Origin: Planctomycetota bacterium
Lineage (GTDB): Bacteria; Planctomycetota; Planctomycetia; Pirellulales; Lacipirellulaceae
Assembly: GCA_029259975.1 (NCBI GenBank)
Contig: JAJDEE010000338.1
Coordinates: 1-6,496, forward strand
Length of the DNA stretch: 6,496 nucleotides
Direction of reading: 5' to 3'
Positions within the stretch are counted from its first letter, which is position 1; each line of letters begins with the position of its first letter. Shown piece by piece: positions 1 to 6,194 of this stretch. The notes beneath the pieces were generated by a model. The model saw only the letters and a list, made by a program, of their open reading frames with translations. It was not told the origin of the DNA and ran no database searches. A program made the position numbers and the translations under genes.

Positions 1-497
1 AACCGCCGCATCGAAAGCAGCGTGTTTGCATCGCGCTGCAAGCCCTCGATTTGCTGACGCCGGGCCAGCAGACGCTTGCCGGCCTGATCGAGCAACTGTT
101 GTGGTCCGTCTTTGGCAGCATCGAAGACGGCGAGCGCTTGCCATTCGCTCTCCTTTTTCTTGCGTTCAATCGCCAGCGCCGACTGTTTGTAGATGGCCTC
201 GCTCTTCGTACGCTGGCTATCAAAGCCACGTTGGATCCGCCCTTTGGTCTGATGTAACGCATCGGCGGCATCTTGTTTCATCTGTGCAAATTCATTCTCA
301 AGTTGACGCCGCCGTTGTGCAAACTCCTCGGTGAGACGCGAAGCAGTTGTATCGAAGTCGCTCTCGGTAGCAGTCAGCTCGGTCGCTAACTTTTCAGCGA
401 CGTCCGCCTCTGACTGCGCACGCTCGTCGGCCAACTCTTGCAGTTGCTGCATGAGTTCGAGTTGCCGTCGGGTTGAGAGGTTGGGGGGATTTGTCAT
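1..497 (-). CDS. Partial coiled-coil protein, N-terminal 165 residues (possible large component of a type VII-like locus)
   Basis: The frame opens with ATG at 497 (complement) and stays open for 165 codons to the left edge, so the C-terminus is missing. A Shine-Dalgarno GGGAG (complement of 506-510) sits 8 nt before the ATG and supports this start. The protein begins MTNPPNLSTRRQLELMQQLQ and is almost wholly charged and helical: Glu, Gln, Arg and Ala dominate, with hydrophobic residues at heptad-like spacing and only one Trp (residue 119). There is no signal peptide or membrane segment in the visible part. It is the last visible member of a minus-strand run with two WXG-like proteins and a second coiled-coil protein. 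From that context I infer that the full gene could be a large FtsK/SpoIIIE-type ATPase with an N-terminal coiled coil, or another structural partner. No Walker motif is visible, so the function stays open. Confidence 0.75.
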   Translation of the reverse strand, partial: MTNPPNLSTRRQLELMQQLQELADERAQSEADVAEKLATELTATESDFDTTASRLTEEFAQRRRQLENEFAQMKQDAADALHQTKGRIQRGFDSQRTKSEAIYKQSALAIERKKKESEWQALAVFDAAKDGPQQLLDQAGKRLLARRQQIEGLQRDANTLLSMRR

Positions 498-537
498 TCG
501 TGATTCTCCCGTCCCTTACGGTCGGGGTTCGCTGTTT
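497..537 (+). repeat. Left arm of a 41-bp inverted repeat
   Basis: Positions 497-537 are the reverse complement of 1377-1417 with a single mismatch (at 502/1412); 503-537 is a perfect 35-bp match. The core reads CCCGTCCCTTACGGTCGGGG and can fold as an imperfect hairpin (CCCG-CC, loop GTAA, GG-CGGG, when read on the complement). This arm overlaps the Shine-Dalgarno and the first base of the edge gene's ATG, so the repeat supplies that gene's ribosome binding site. Confidence 0.85.
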
Positions 538-590
538 GACACTCGTGTTGGGGTTCGCTGTTTGACGATGGTCGGGGGTTGCTGTTTGGC
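524..590. repeat. Three tandem copies of a 17-bp motif in the intergenic gap
   Basis: GGGGTTCGCTGTTTGAC occurs at 524-540 and again exactly at 550-566. A degenerate third copy, GGGGGTTGCTGTTTGGC, lies at 574-590. The unit spacing is 26 and 24 bp, with similar filler (ACTCGTGTT and ATTCGTGTT) between or after the units. The array fills most of the 102-bp gap between the 74-residue WXG-like gene and the edge coiled-coil gene. A further copy of the motif core, in opposite orientation, is at 1377-1390. It is probably a dispersed intergenic repeat family. Confidence 0.8.
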
Positions 591-599
591 ATTCGTGTT

Positions 600-824
600 T
601 TAGCGTTCGCATTCATTCTGTATCTGATTCAACATCTGCTGCATCCGGCCGACCGCATCGAGCGACAGCTTCATCGCTGGGCCAAGCGGCTCTAAGTATT
701 TTTCACTAAAACTTTGGCTGACCTCGTCGTGCCATTGCTCGTTAGTTAATTGCCAGGCGAGCTGCAAATCTTCGGTCGCTTTTCGCAGGCGGGCGGCGTT
801 CGTGTCGAGATCCCAGGGACGCAT
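600..824 (-). CDS. Small WXG100-like helical-hairpin protein (74 aa)
   Basis: The predicted product has 74 residues, starts MRPWDLDTNAARLRK, and consists of two amphipathic helices joined near a Trp-His-Asp at residues 31-33. That Trp-x-Asp turn, followed by Phe39 and Tyr43 on the second helix, fits the WXG100/ESAT-6 hairpin pattern in which Trp-x-Gly (or a variant) forms the bend. It is shorter than the usual ~100 residues, and the Gly is replaced by Asp, so the family call is tentative. The ATG lies only 3 nt after the stop of the upstream 177-residue gene (TAA-GCC-ATG), which suggests translational coupling and a shared transcript. Such proteins are usually secreted substrates or structural subunits of type VII-like systems and work as dimers; that role is inferred here. 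Confidence 0.72.
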   Translation of the reverse strand: MRPWDLDTNAARLRKATEDLQLAWQLTNEQWHDEVSQSFSEKYLEPLGPAMKLSLDAVGRMQQMLNQIQNECER

Positions 825-827
825 GGC

Positions 828-1361
828 TTATTGCTTGCTTTCCGTTTTGTGTGTCGGTTGAGGTTCTAGCGAGCGAGGCGTCTGTTCGATTTGGTAGGCG
901 TCCAACCGGCGGACAATCTGTTGCAACTTCGCCCGTGCGGCCGGCAGCTCGGTCTCCAAAACTCGACGGAGTTGCCCAACGCGCCCTTCGTACTCAAACA
1001 TCTCATGCTGCATATGTCGATTCCAGTGCCGCACGCGCTCCCCCTTCTCGCGGCAGTACTCCACACGCGCCTGCGCTTTTTTGAGTACGCCCTTCTCCTC
1101 GCGGCACGTCGGTTTTTCGCCCGCGATCGGAAAAACAAGGCAACGCTCCAAATCGAGCTTCGCCTGATGCACGTCGTTTTCAGCGAGTTTCGTCTGTTGT
1201 TTCCAGTAACTTGGTCGATCGTGTTGCAGCCATTCGGCCGCGCGCTGCACCTCGGAGGTGAGCGTCTCGAGTGCACTTTGCACCCGCTGCTCGTATTTGG
1301 CAAGCTGCGTGCGAAATCGCTCGATGGCTTCGACAGAATGAACCTGGGCAGGTGAAGGCAT
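828..1361 (-). CDS. Coiled-coil protein in the WXG-like operon (177 aa)
   Basis: The 177-residue product is almost entirely helical. A first helix (about residues 7-75) contains AAEWLQHDRPSYWKQQ at 41-56. A short non-helical turn, VFPIAGEKPTC, follows at 76-86, then a second long helix to about 156 and a polar tail ending HKTESKQ. Cysteines fall at 74, 86 and 103, two of them bracketing the turn, so a disulfide or metal site there is conceivable but unproven. No signal peptide or membrane segment is visible. The ATG at 1361 has no clear Shine-Dalgarno; its leader is AT-rich. It is flanked by two WXG-like genes in the same direction and abuts the next by 3 nt, which implies a common complex. 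I do not recognise a named family; a structural or chaperone-like partner of the WXG proteins is the best inference. Confidence 0.8.
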   Translation of the reverse strand: MPSPAQVHSVEAIERFRTQLAKYEQRVQSALETLTSEVQRAAEWLQHDRPSYWKQQTKLAENDVHQAKLDLERCLVFPIAGEKPTCREEKGVLKKAQARVEYCREKGERVRHWNRHMQHEMFEYEGRVGQLRRVLETELPAARAKLQQIVRRLDAYQIEQTPRSLEPQPTHKTESKQ

Positions 1362-1376
1362 AGTTTAATGACAAAA

Positions 1377-1417
1377 AAACAGCGAACCCCGACCGTAAGG
1401 GACGGGAGAATGACGAA
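1377..1417 (-). repeat. Right arm of a 41-bp inverted repeat
   Basis: This is the inverted partner of 497-537 (40 of 41 positions identical). It lies in the 73-bp gap between the WXG100-like gene and the 177-residue coiled-coil gene. The core CCGACCGTAAGGGACGGG resembles repeats I associate with planctomycete intergenic DNA; that association is from memory and unverified. Confidence 0.85.
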
Positions 1418-1434
1418 AACACGCAAGGGCTTCG

Positions 1435-1707
1435 TTATTTCTGTTGCATATATTCCTCTATCCGTTCCGCCTTACGTAGCAAAAACGGGGCGTATTCATT
1501 CGAGGCTTCCATCGACCGCGCGATCAGCTTGAGGTGATGTTCAAATTCCTCGGCAAACTTTTGGTGTTCTTGGTCTCGCCAACTGGCATTGAGGTTATGC
1601 AACTGGTTGGCAAGCGTAGACAGACGCTCTTCCAGTTCGACGTTGAATTGGCCAAGCTGCTGCGCAAACCGCCGCAATTCTGCCGGATCGACAATTGCCT
1701 GAGACAT
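1435..1707 (-). CDS. WXG100-like protein (90 aa)
   Basis: The 90-residue product begins MSQAIVDPAELRRFAQQLGQ. It forms two amphipathic helices around a turn at Leu-Asn-Ala-Ser-Trp-Arg-Asp (39-45), followed by helix-2 residues Phe51, Phe55 and Leu59. The size, the central Trp-x-Asp bend and the hydrophobic spacing match the WXG100/ESAT-6-like fold of type VII secretion substrates and subunits, with Asp in place of Gly. I chose ATG 1707 over the in-frame ATG at 1809 because AGAGGT lies 6 nt before it, the length then fits the family, and the extra 34 residues (rich in Ala, Gly, Pro and Arg) look non-domain. It is the first gene of the minus-strand run toward the left edge. The function is inferred from the fold and from a second WXG-like gene nearby. 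Confidence 0.82.
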   Translation of the reverse strand: MSQAIVDPAELRRFAQQLGQFNVELEERLSTLANQLHNLNASWRDQEHQKFAEEFEHHLKLIARSMEASNEYAPFLLRKAERIEEYMQQK

Positions 1708-2152
1708 AGCGAGACCTCTTTTTGGGTTGGCTCGCGGAACAGCACCTCCGTTCGCTGCAGACGCAAGTACACGTGTCAACTGCGCATGCAAACCTTGCAA
1801 CTTAGCCATCCTTCCAAACGGCTAGCAATTTTCACAAAGCAATTATTCAAGAATCGCCGCAGCCACAGTTTTTCAATGACTACGAGGACAAGCCTTCCCC
1901 CACACTTTGATTGTAATCGTGGGAGATTCAGGCGTAAAGCAATTGCCAGGCCGCTACCCGTTTAGGAGGTGTAAATTCGCGCTAATCGCTGCAATTGGTG
2001 TGACCAATCTGAATCCGCTTGAGCAAACAGGCATCAGTAAAGTTGGATCTGACGGCGCAGCGCGGATAGGGTTCGGCTTCTGCCCGAGGCCATAGGCTTT
2101 CGTTTCTCCCGCTGGCATCTCTAACGAGAAAACAGGAGTTTTGAGACGAAGC
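1708..2152. other. Intergenic stretch without a convincing gene (445 bp)
   Basis: This separates the stop of the large ligase/synthase gene (2153) from the WXG100-like start (1707). It contains a 34-codon in-frame upstream extension of the WXG100-like gene (1708-1809), judged to be leader. On the complement there is a TTGACA (1774-1779), but no matching -10 about 17 bp on. A strong AGGAGGT on the plus strand (1964-1970) is followed at once by GTG-TAA and has no open frame behind it. Loose inverted repeats just past the large gene's stop (GTTTCTC at 2102-2108 against GAGAAAAC at 2126-2133) could form part of its 3' end, without a clear T-tract. The short open frames on either strand here lack start signals and protein-like composition. 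Confidence 0.6.
1714..1719 (-). promoter_or_regulatory. Shine-Dalgarno AGAGGT that fixes the WXG100-like start
   Basis: On the complement, AGAGGT is followed by 6 nt and then ATG at 1707. The alternative ATG at 1809 has GGAAGG directly abutting it, which leaves no usable spacing. Confidence 0.6.
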
Positions 2153-5100
2153 CTAGCGAGGTGGCAGCACTGGGCTAGCAGGTTCGATGGGTGTTTCTAC
2201 CTTAAATTCGCTCCTGGCTCGCTGAAAGCTTGAATCGATCTTTGCCAGCTCTTCAGCCGCGGCGGCGACCGTCTCGCGGATTTGGGGTTCGGTGTGGGTG
2301 CTGGTGACGAAAAATCGCAGTCGGGCAGCGCTTTCTTCGACAGCCGGGTATAGGATCGGCTGCACGTTGATGCCGCGTTCGAACAAGGCTTGCGAAAGTT
2401 TCAACGCGTACTCCGAGTTGCCTGTGATCACCGGCACGACGGGCGTGTTGTTGCTGGTGCCGGTGTGCAGGCCTTCACGCTTGGCGAGACGGAGGAATAG
2501 TCGCGAATTTTCCGACAGCTTGGCAACACGGTCTGGCTCTTCTTGCAGCAGGTTGATCGAGGCCAGGGCAGACGCCGTGTTGGGCGGGCTGAGGCCGACA
2601 CTGTAGACGAACCCTGGTGCGGTGTACTTGAGATACTCGATCAGCGCAGACGAACCGGCGATGTAGCCGCCGCAACTGCCGAACGACTTGCTGAGCGTGC
2701 CCATCCAAATGTCGACGTCGCGCGGGTTCACGTCGAAATGCTCGGCCATGCCGCGGCCGTGGAGGCCCATTGTGCCGAGCGAATGCGCCTCGTCGATCAT
2801 GAGATAGGCTTTGTGTTTTTTCTTGATGTCGATCAGACGGGGCAGGTCGCAATAGTCGCCGTCCATGCTGTAAACGCCCTCGGCGACGATCAGCACGCGG
2901 CGGTATTCGTGACGCACCTCGTCAAGGATGCGGCCGCACTCTTGCCAGTCGTTGTGGCGGAACGGACGGCGTCGGGCGCCCGAGAGCATTGCGCCTTGCA
3001 AGATGCTGTTGTGCGAGAGTCCATCGTGAAGGATCAGATCGCCTGTGCCAAACAGGTGGCCGATGACCGTTTCGTTGGTCGAGTGTCCGCCGACAAAGAC
3101 CAACGAATTTTCGACACCCACAAAGTCGGCGATCGCTTGCTCTAGCTCAATATGTATCGGTTTCTGCCCCGACACGACACGACTGGCCGAGACGCTTGTG
3201 CCGAACTTAGCGACTGCCCGCCGGGCGGCTTCGACCACCACCGGATCGCCCGACATACCGAGGTAGTTGTAGCTACAGAAGTTGATGTATTCTTGCCCGC
3301 CGATCATGGTGCGATCGTTGGTGATGCCTTCGTGGACGGTAAAGAAGGGGTTTTTATGGCCAGGTAGTCTGGTCACCTCTAGGTTTTTTTGGAGTCGCAA
3401 GTAATCGGCGGACTTGGTGAAGATATGATCTTCGTCGGGCACGATTAGCTTGGTTGGGCGAGCTGCCTTGGCTTTGACTTGACCGCCGAGGTGTTGTTGG
3501 ATTGCTTCGACAACTTCGCCACAAGTTTCCATTTCGGGCAAAACCGATTCGGGGAACCGGCCGCCGAAGGCGTCTTCAAGCGCAGCGATAATTTCGATGC
3601 GTTCTAAGGAGTCGAGCCCGAGTTCGACGATGTTTGTGTCCAAATCTAACTCGCCGACCCGTTCGCGTCCGATGCTGCGGACTTGCTCGAAAACAACTTC
3701 GGCAATTTCGGCCACTTGGCCTGTTAGTTCGGTTTCGGGCTGCGGGGTTGCCATTGCGCCGTTTTGCAATTCGGCGGAAATTGAGGCTACCTGATCGGAG
3801 GCCATAGGCTCGACCGGTATTGGTCTTGAAGTGGCGTCGTCTGTTGTGACCTGTTCGGTCGTAGACTCGGCTGCGCTGCTTTCAGGCGAATCGCCTTCTT
3901 CGACCCAGCTGGCAATCTCTTCGGCCTCTTCGGCTTCTCTGCGACGTTGGCGCAGCGAGGGGATGATTTCGATCTTGCCAGTTTTAGCCGACCACGTTGC
4001 TTGGGCTGCCAAAGTGCCAGCGAGGAAGCCATCGCGACAGGCGTGTCGTTGAATCTTGCCGCTGGAGGTTTTGGGGATGCTGCGGGTTTTGATCAGCACG
4101 ATCGCCGCGACGGCCAGCTCGTGTGTGCCGGCCACTTTTTTGCGAACAGCATCGATGATCGACGCGAAGTCGAGGTCGCGGCGTCGGACGGTCTCTTGCA
4201 CGAGGACCAATTGCTCCGAGCCTTCTTCGCCGATCTGAATCGCCGCGCCAGCACAGTGAGCGACATGCTCGTGGGCCGACTGGGCTGTGTGTTCGATGTC
4301 TTGGGGATAATGATTGACGCCGCGAAAAATCAGCAAGTCTTTCAGACGGCCTGTAACAAACAGCTCGCCATCGCGCAGAAAGCCGAGATCGCCGGTCCGC
4401 AAAAACGGGCCACGGCCATCGCTGAGCCGCGCTTGGAAGATTTCTTTGGTTAGGTCATCGCGTTTCCAATAACCGCCAGCGACGCTAGGCCCCGAAACCC
4501 AAATTTCGCCCACACGATTATCGCCCAAGTGCTCGAAAGTCTCAGGTTCGGCGATGACGATTTGCTGGTCGAGCAAGTTGCCGCCGCTACCTACGATTTC
4601 GCGTGAGTCTTCGGCGCCCGGTTCGGTCTCGATGACCTCGTTTTTCTCAAAAGCTTTATTCTGAAACGACTTGACGGCTGGCGGCGACTGTTTGAATCCG
4701 CCGGTGACGATCAGCGTCGCTTCGGCCAAGCCGTAGCAAGGATAAAAGGCTTCGCGCCGGAAGCCACATTCGGCAAATGCTTTGCTGAAACGATCGATCG
4801 TGTCGGCGCGGACCGGCTCGGCTCCGTTGAAGGCGAGTGCCCAACGGCTCAGGTCGAGCGTGGTCTTTTGTTCGGCGGTGACTTTTTCGACGCACAGATC
4901 GTAGGCAAAGTTTGGCCCGCCGCTGATCGTGCAGCCGGTTTGCGATAGCATCTTCAGCCAACGCACCGGTTTTTGCAGGAAGTGTGTCGGCGAAAAGAGC
5001 GTGTTTTGTTTGCCCATGTACAGCGGCTGCAAAATACCGCCGATGAGGCCCATGTCGTGATAAAGGGGCAGCCAGAAACAGCCGCTACCCGAGCGCGTGT

Positions 5101-5722
5101 GCTCGAAGGCGTAAGAGATCATCGCCGAGTTGTGCATCAAGTTGGCATGCGACAGCATCACCCCTTTGGGCGTGCCGGTCGAGCCTGAGGTGTATTGCAA
5201 GAAGGCCATCGTCTCGCCATGCACGTCGGGCCGATGCCAACTGTCGGCTAGTTCTTCATCCCATTGATCGGTTGCGCGCCAGCGTATCTGTTGCAACGAA
5301 GGAGTGTCGCTGATCATCGTTTGCACGCGTTCGAGCACGTCGAACGTCGTGAGCGCGATTTTTGCTTCGGCATCATTCGCAATCGCGTCGATGCGGGCCA
5401 TGTTGCGGTTGCGCCGCGGCGGATAGGCAGGTACCGCCGTCACGCCGGCGTAGAGGCAGCCAAAGAAGGCTGCCACAAAGTCGAGTCCCGACGGATAGAG
5501 CAACAGCGCTCGTTCGCCTTCGAGATCCATCGACTGTAGCGACGTGGCAATGGCTCGCGCTTTGCGGTCGAGATCGGCGTAGCTCCACTCGATGAGATCG
5601 TGTTCGCCATCTGCGAGAAAACGAAACCCTATGTCGTCACCCTGATGCAAGGCGCGATGTTGCAGGAGTTCAACGAGGTTGGAAGGACCAAAGAAAGAAC
5701 CGGGGAGGTGGTCGAGATGCAC
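2153..5722 (-). CDS. Fatty acyl-AMP ligase / acyl carrier protein / alpha-oxoamine synthase fusion
   Basis: Residues are counted from the proposed GTG start at 5722 (1189 aa). Residues 5-580 are a fatty acyl-AMP ligase: P-loop YTSGSTGTPKGVMLSH (177-192), YGLAEATL (330-337), RTGDLGFL with Asp445, GRLKDLLIFRG and NHYPQDIE (458-477), and IPKTSSGKIQR with catalytic Lys556. The NHYPQDIE form and FAAL-like spacing argue for acyl-adenylate transfer to a carrier rather than CoA ligation. An acidic, Ser/Thr-rich linker (about 590-664) leads to an acyl carrier protein (665-747) with the phosphopantetheine serine in LGLDSLERIE (Ser705). Residues 774-1164 are a PLP alpha-oxoamine synthase: His904 in HDGLSHNSI, DEAHSLG (Asp977), and Lys1012 in GTLSKSFG for the Schiff base. 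Known relatives (serine palmitoyltransferase, AONS, the ACP-linked PigH-type enzymes) condense an acyl thioester with an amino acid, losing CO2. The likely product is a sphingoid-base precursor or other long-chain amino ketone. The amino-acid substrate cannot be read from sequence. All motifs are intact and no frameshift is seen. A TTG at 5785 would add 21 residues translated from a simple repeat. Confidence 0.93.
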   Translation of the reverse strand: MHLDHLPGSFFGPSNLVELLQHRALHQGDDIGFRFLADGEHDLIEWSYADLDRKARAIATSLQSMDLEGERALLLYPSGLDFVAAFFGCLYAGVTAVPAYPPRRNRNMARIDAIANDAEAKIALTTFDVLERVQTMISDTPSLQQIRWRATDQWDEELADSWHRPDVHGETMAFLQYTSGSTGTPKGVMLSHANLMHNSAMISYAFEHTRSGSGCFWLPLYHDMGLIGGILQPLYMGKQNTLFSPTHFLQKPVRWLKMLSQTGCTISGGPNFAYDLCVEKVTAEQKTTLDLSRWALAFNGAEPVRADTIDRFSKAFAECGFRREAFYPCYGLAEATLIVTGGFKQSPPAVKSFQNKAFEKNEVIETEPGAEDSREIVGSGGNLLDQQIVIAEPETFEHLGDNRVGEIWVSGPSVAGGYWKRDDLTKEIFQARLSDGRGPFLRTGDLGFLRDGELFVTGRLKDLLIFRGVNHYPQDIEHTAQSAHEHVAHCAGAAIQIGEEGSEQLVLVQETVRRRDLDFASIIDAVRKKVAGTHELAVAAIVLIKTRSIPKTSSGKIQRHACRDGFLAGTLAAQATWSAKTGKIEIIPSLRQRRREAEEAEEIASWVEEGDSPESSAAESTTEQVTTDDATSRPIPVEPMASDQVASISAELQNGAMATPQPETELTGQVAEIAEVVFEQVRSIGRERVGELDLDTNIVELGLDSLERIEIIAALEDAFGGRFPESVLPEMETCGEVVEAIQQHLGGQVKAKAARPTKLIVPDEDHIFTKSADYLRLQKNLEVTRLPGHKNPFFTVHEGITNDRTMIGGQEYINFCSYNYLGMSGDPVVVEAARRAVAKFGTSVSASRVVSGQKPIHIELEQAIADFVGVENSLVFVGGHSTNETVIGHLFGTGDLILHDGLSHNSILQGAMLSGARRRPFRHNDWQECGRILDEVRHEYRRVLIVAEGVYSMDGDYCDLPRLIDIKKKHKAYLMIDEAHSLGTMGLHGRGMAEHFDVNPRDVDIWMGTLSKSFGSCGGYIAGSSALIEYLKYTAPGFVYSVGLSPPNTASALASINLLQEEPDRVAKLSENSRLFLRLAKREGLHTGTSNNTPVVPVITGNSEYALKLSQALFERGINVQPILYPAVEESAARLRFFVTSTHTEPQIRETVAAAAEELAKIDSSFQRARSEFKVETPIEPASPVLPPR

Positions 5723-5732
5723 GGCGGGGGGA

Positions 5733-5738
5733 TTCCTA
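5733..5738 (-). promoter_or_regulatory. Weak Shine-Dalgarno before the proposed GTG start of the large gene
   Basis: On the complement, TAGGAA precedes the GTG at 5722 by about 10 nt. This is a modest signal at slightly long spacing, but it is better than anything in front of the TTG at 5785. Confidence 0.35.
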
Positions 5739-5742
5739 ACGG

Positions 5743-5782
5743 AATGAAATAACGAATGACGGAATGACGAATGACCAATGAC
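5743..5782. repeat. AATGAC short tandem repeat upstream of the large gene
   Basis: AATGAC occurs at 5755-5760, 5763-5768, 5770-5775 and 5777-5782, spaced 8, 7 and 7 bp apart, with a variant AATGAA at 5743-5748. The same GAATGACGAA string is found at 1408-1417 beside the inverted repeat, so this looks like part of the same family of intergenic repeats. It lies in the 5' leader of the ligase/synthase gene. Confidence 0.75.
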
Positions 5783-5859
5783 CAAAGCAAGCAGGCTTCG
5801 TCATGCGGGTCTCGTCACTCATCAACAAGCCATTGTAGTCAGCGAAAATCGTAGTGGCA

Positions 5860-5880
5860 CCCCCTGCAGGAGGGCTTTTT
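5860..5880 (+). terminator. Weak terminator-like hairpin with T5
   Basis: CCCCC at 5860-5864, loop TGCA, then GG-A-GGG at 5869-5874 (one bulged A) and CTTTTT ending at 5880. It reads as a plus-strand terminator, although no plus-strand gene precedes it, so its role is doubtful. Confidence 0.3.
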
Positions 5881-6007
5881 AGTCTGGTCCCAACGCAGCC
5901 TGGGGATGCCAGCGCAGAACTCTAACACTTGTACACTACCACCCGATCGGCAGCGAAGCAACGAACCGTCAACCCGAATAATGCTGGTTTTACAGTACAA
6001 AAAATTA

Positions 6008-6084
6008 CTCTGCCGGCACTGCTGGCACAGGCTGTGCGGATTGGTTATCCGTCGCGGCTTACGCCCCCGGCACAGCCGGCAGAG
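6008..6084. repeat. Nested inverted repeats with 10-bp arms
   Basis: CTCTGCCGGC at 6008-6017 is the exact reverse complement of GCCGGCAGAG at 6075-6084. Inside lie GCACAG-G-CTGTGC (6025-6037) and CGGAT-TGGTT-ATCCG (6037-6051). On the complement the outer stem is followed by TAATTTTTT (6007 down to 5999), giving a minus-strand terminator-like shape. It could be a REP/MITE-like element or a structured RNA. Confidence 0.6.
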
Positions 6085-6086
6085 AG

Positions 6087-6117
6087 CGCGAAGTTTGACA
6101 GACTTCGCGATTTTTGT
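6087..6117 (+). terminator. Rho-independent terminator-like hairpin
   Basis: An 8-bp perfect stem, CGCGAAGT (6087-6094) with ACTTCGCG (6102-6109), encloses a 7-nt loop and is followed by ATTTTTGT (6110-6117). The shape is that of an intrinsic terminator on the plus strand. No plus-strand protein gene lies upstream in the window, so it may end a small RNA, stop spurious transcription before the right-hand gene, or be part of a repeat element. Confidence 0.5.
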
Positions 6118-6152
6118 CGTAAGCACAGTGACTAGAAAGGCCCGGAGGCCGA

Positions 6153-6194
6153 TACAACCCCAGCCGGTGCCGCACGGCACCGGCTGGGGTTGTA
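6153..6194. repeat. 42-bp perfect palindrome (20-bp arms)
   Basis: The arm TACAACCCCAGCCGGTGCCG (6153-6172) is followed by CA and then by its exact reverse complement (6175-6194). A shorter flanking pair, GCCCGG (6140-6145) and CCGGGC (6200-6205), could extend the structure after a small internal loop. There is no T-tract, so it is not a typical terminator. Confidence 0.85.

Noticed and set aside
498..600. Possible CRISPR array from regularly spaced repeats
   Set aside because: Only three short, imperfect units with similar rather than unique spacers and no cas genes; the units belong to a dispersed repeat also found at 1377-1390.
891..1355. 154-codon plus-strand open frame
   Set aside because: It is antisense to the 177-residue coiled-coil gene, which has the more protein-like composition and a coherent operon context; the open frame is a by-product of codon bias.
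1708..1809. N-terminal extension of the WXG100-like gene to ATG 1809
   Set aside because: The GGAAGG abuts the ATG with no spacing, the extra 34 residues do not fit the hairpin fold, and ATG 1707 has a proper AGAGGT.
1964..1970. Perfect AGGAGGT on the plus strand
   Set aside because: It is followed immediately by GTG-TAA and has no sustained open frame in any nearby start; likely chance.
2543..3145. 200-codon plus-strand open frame
   Set aside because: It lies wholly antisense to the alpha-oxoamine synthase domain, whose catalytic motifs are intact; treated as a shadow.
3947..4453. 168-codon plus-strand open frame
   Set aside because: It is antisense to the linker and C-terminal subdomain of the acyl-AMP ligase; no independent start signal.
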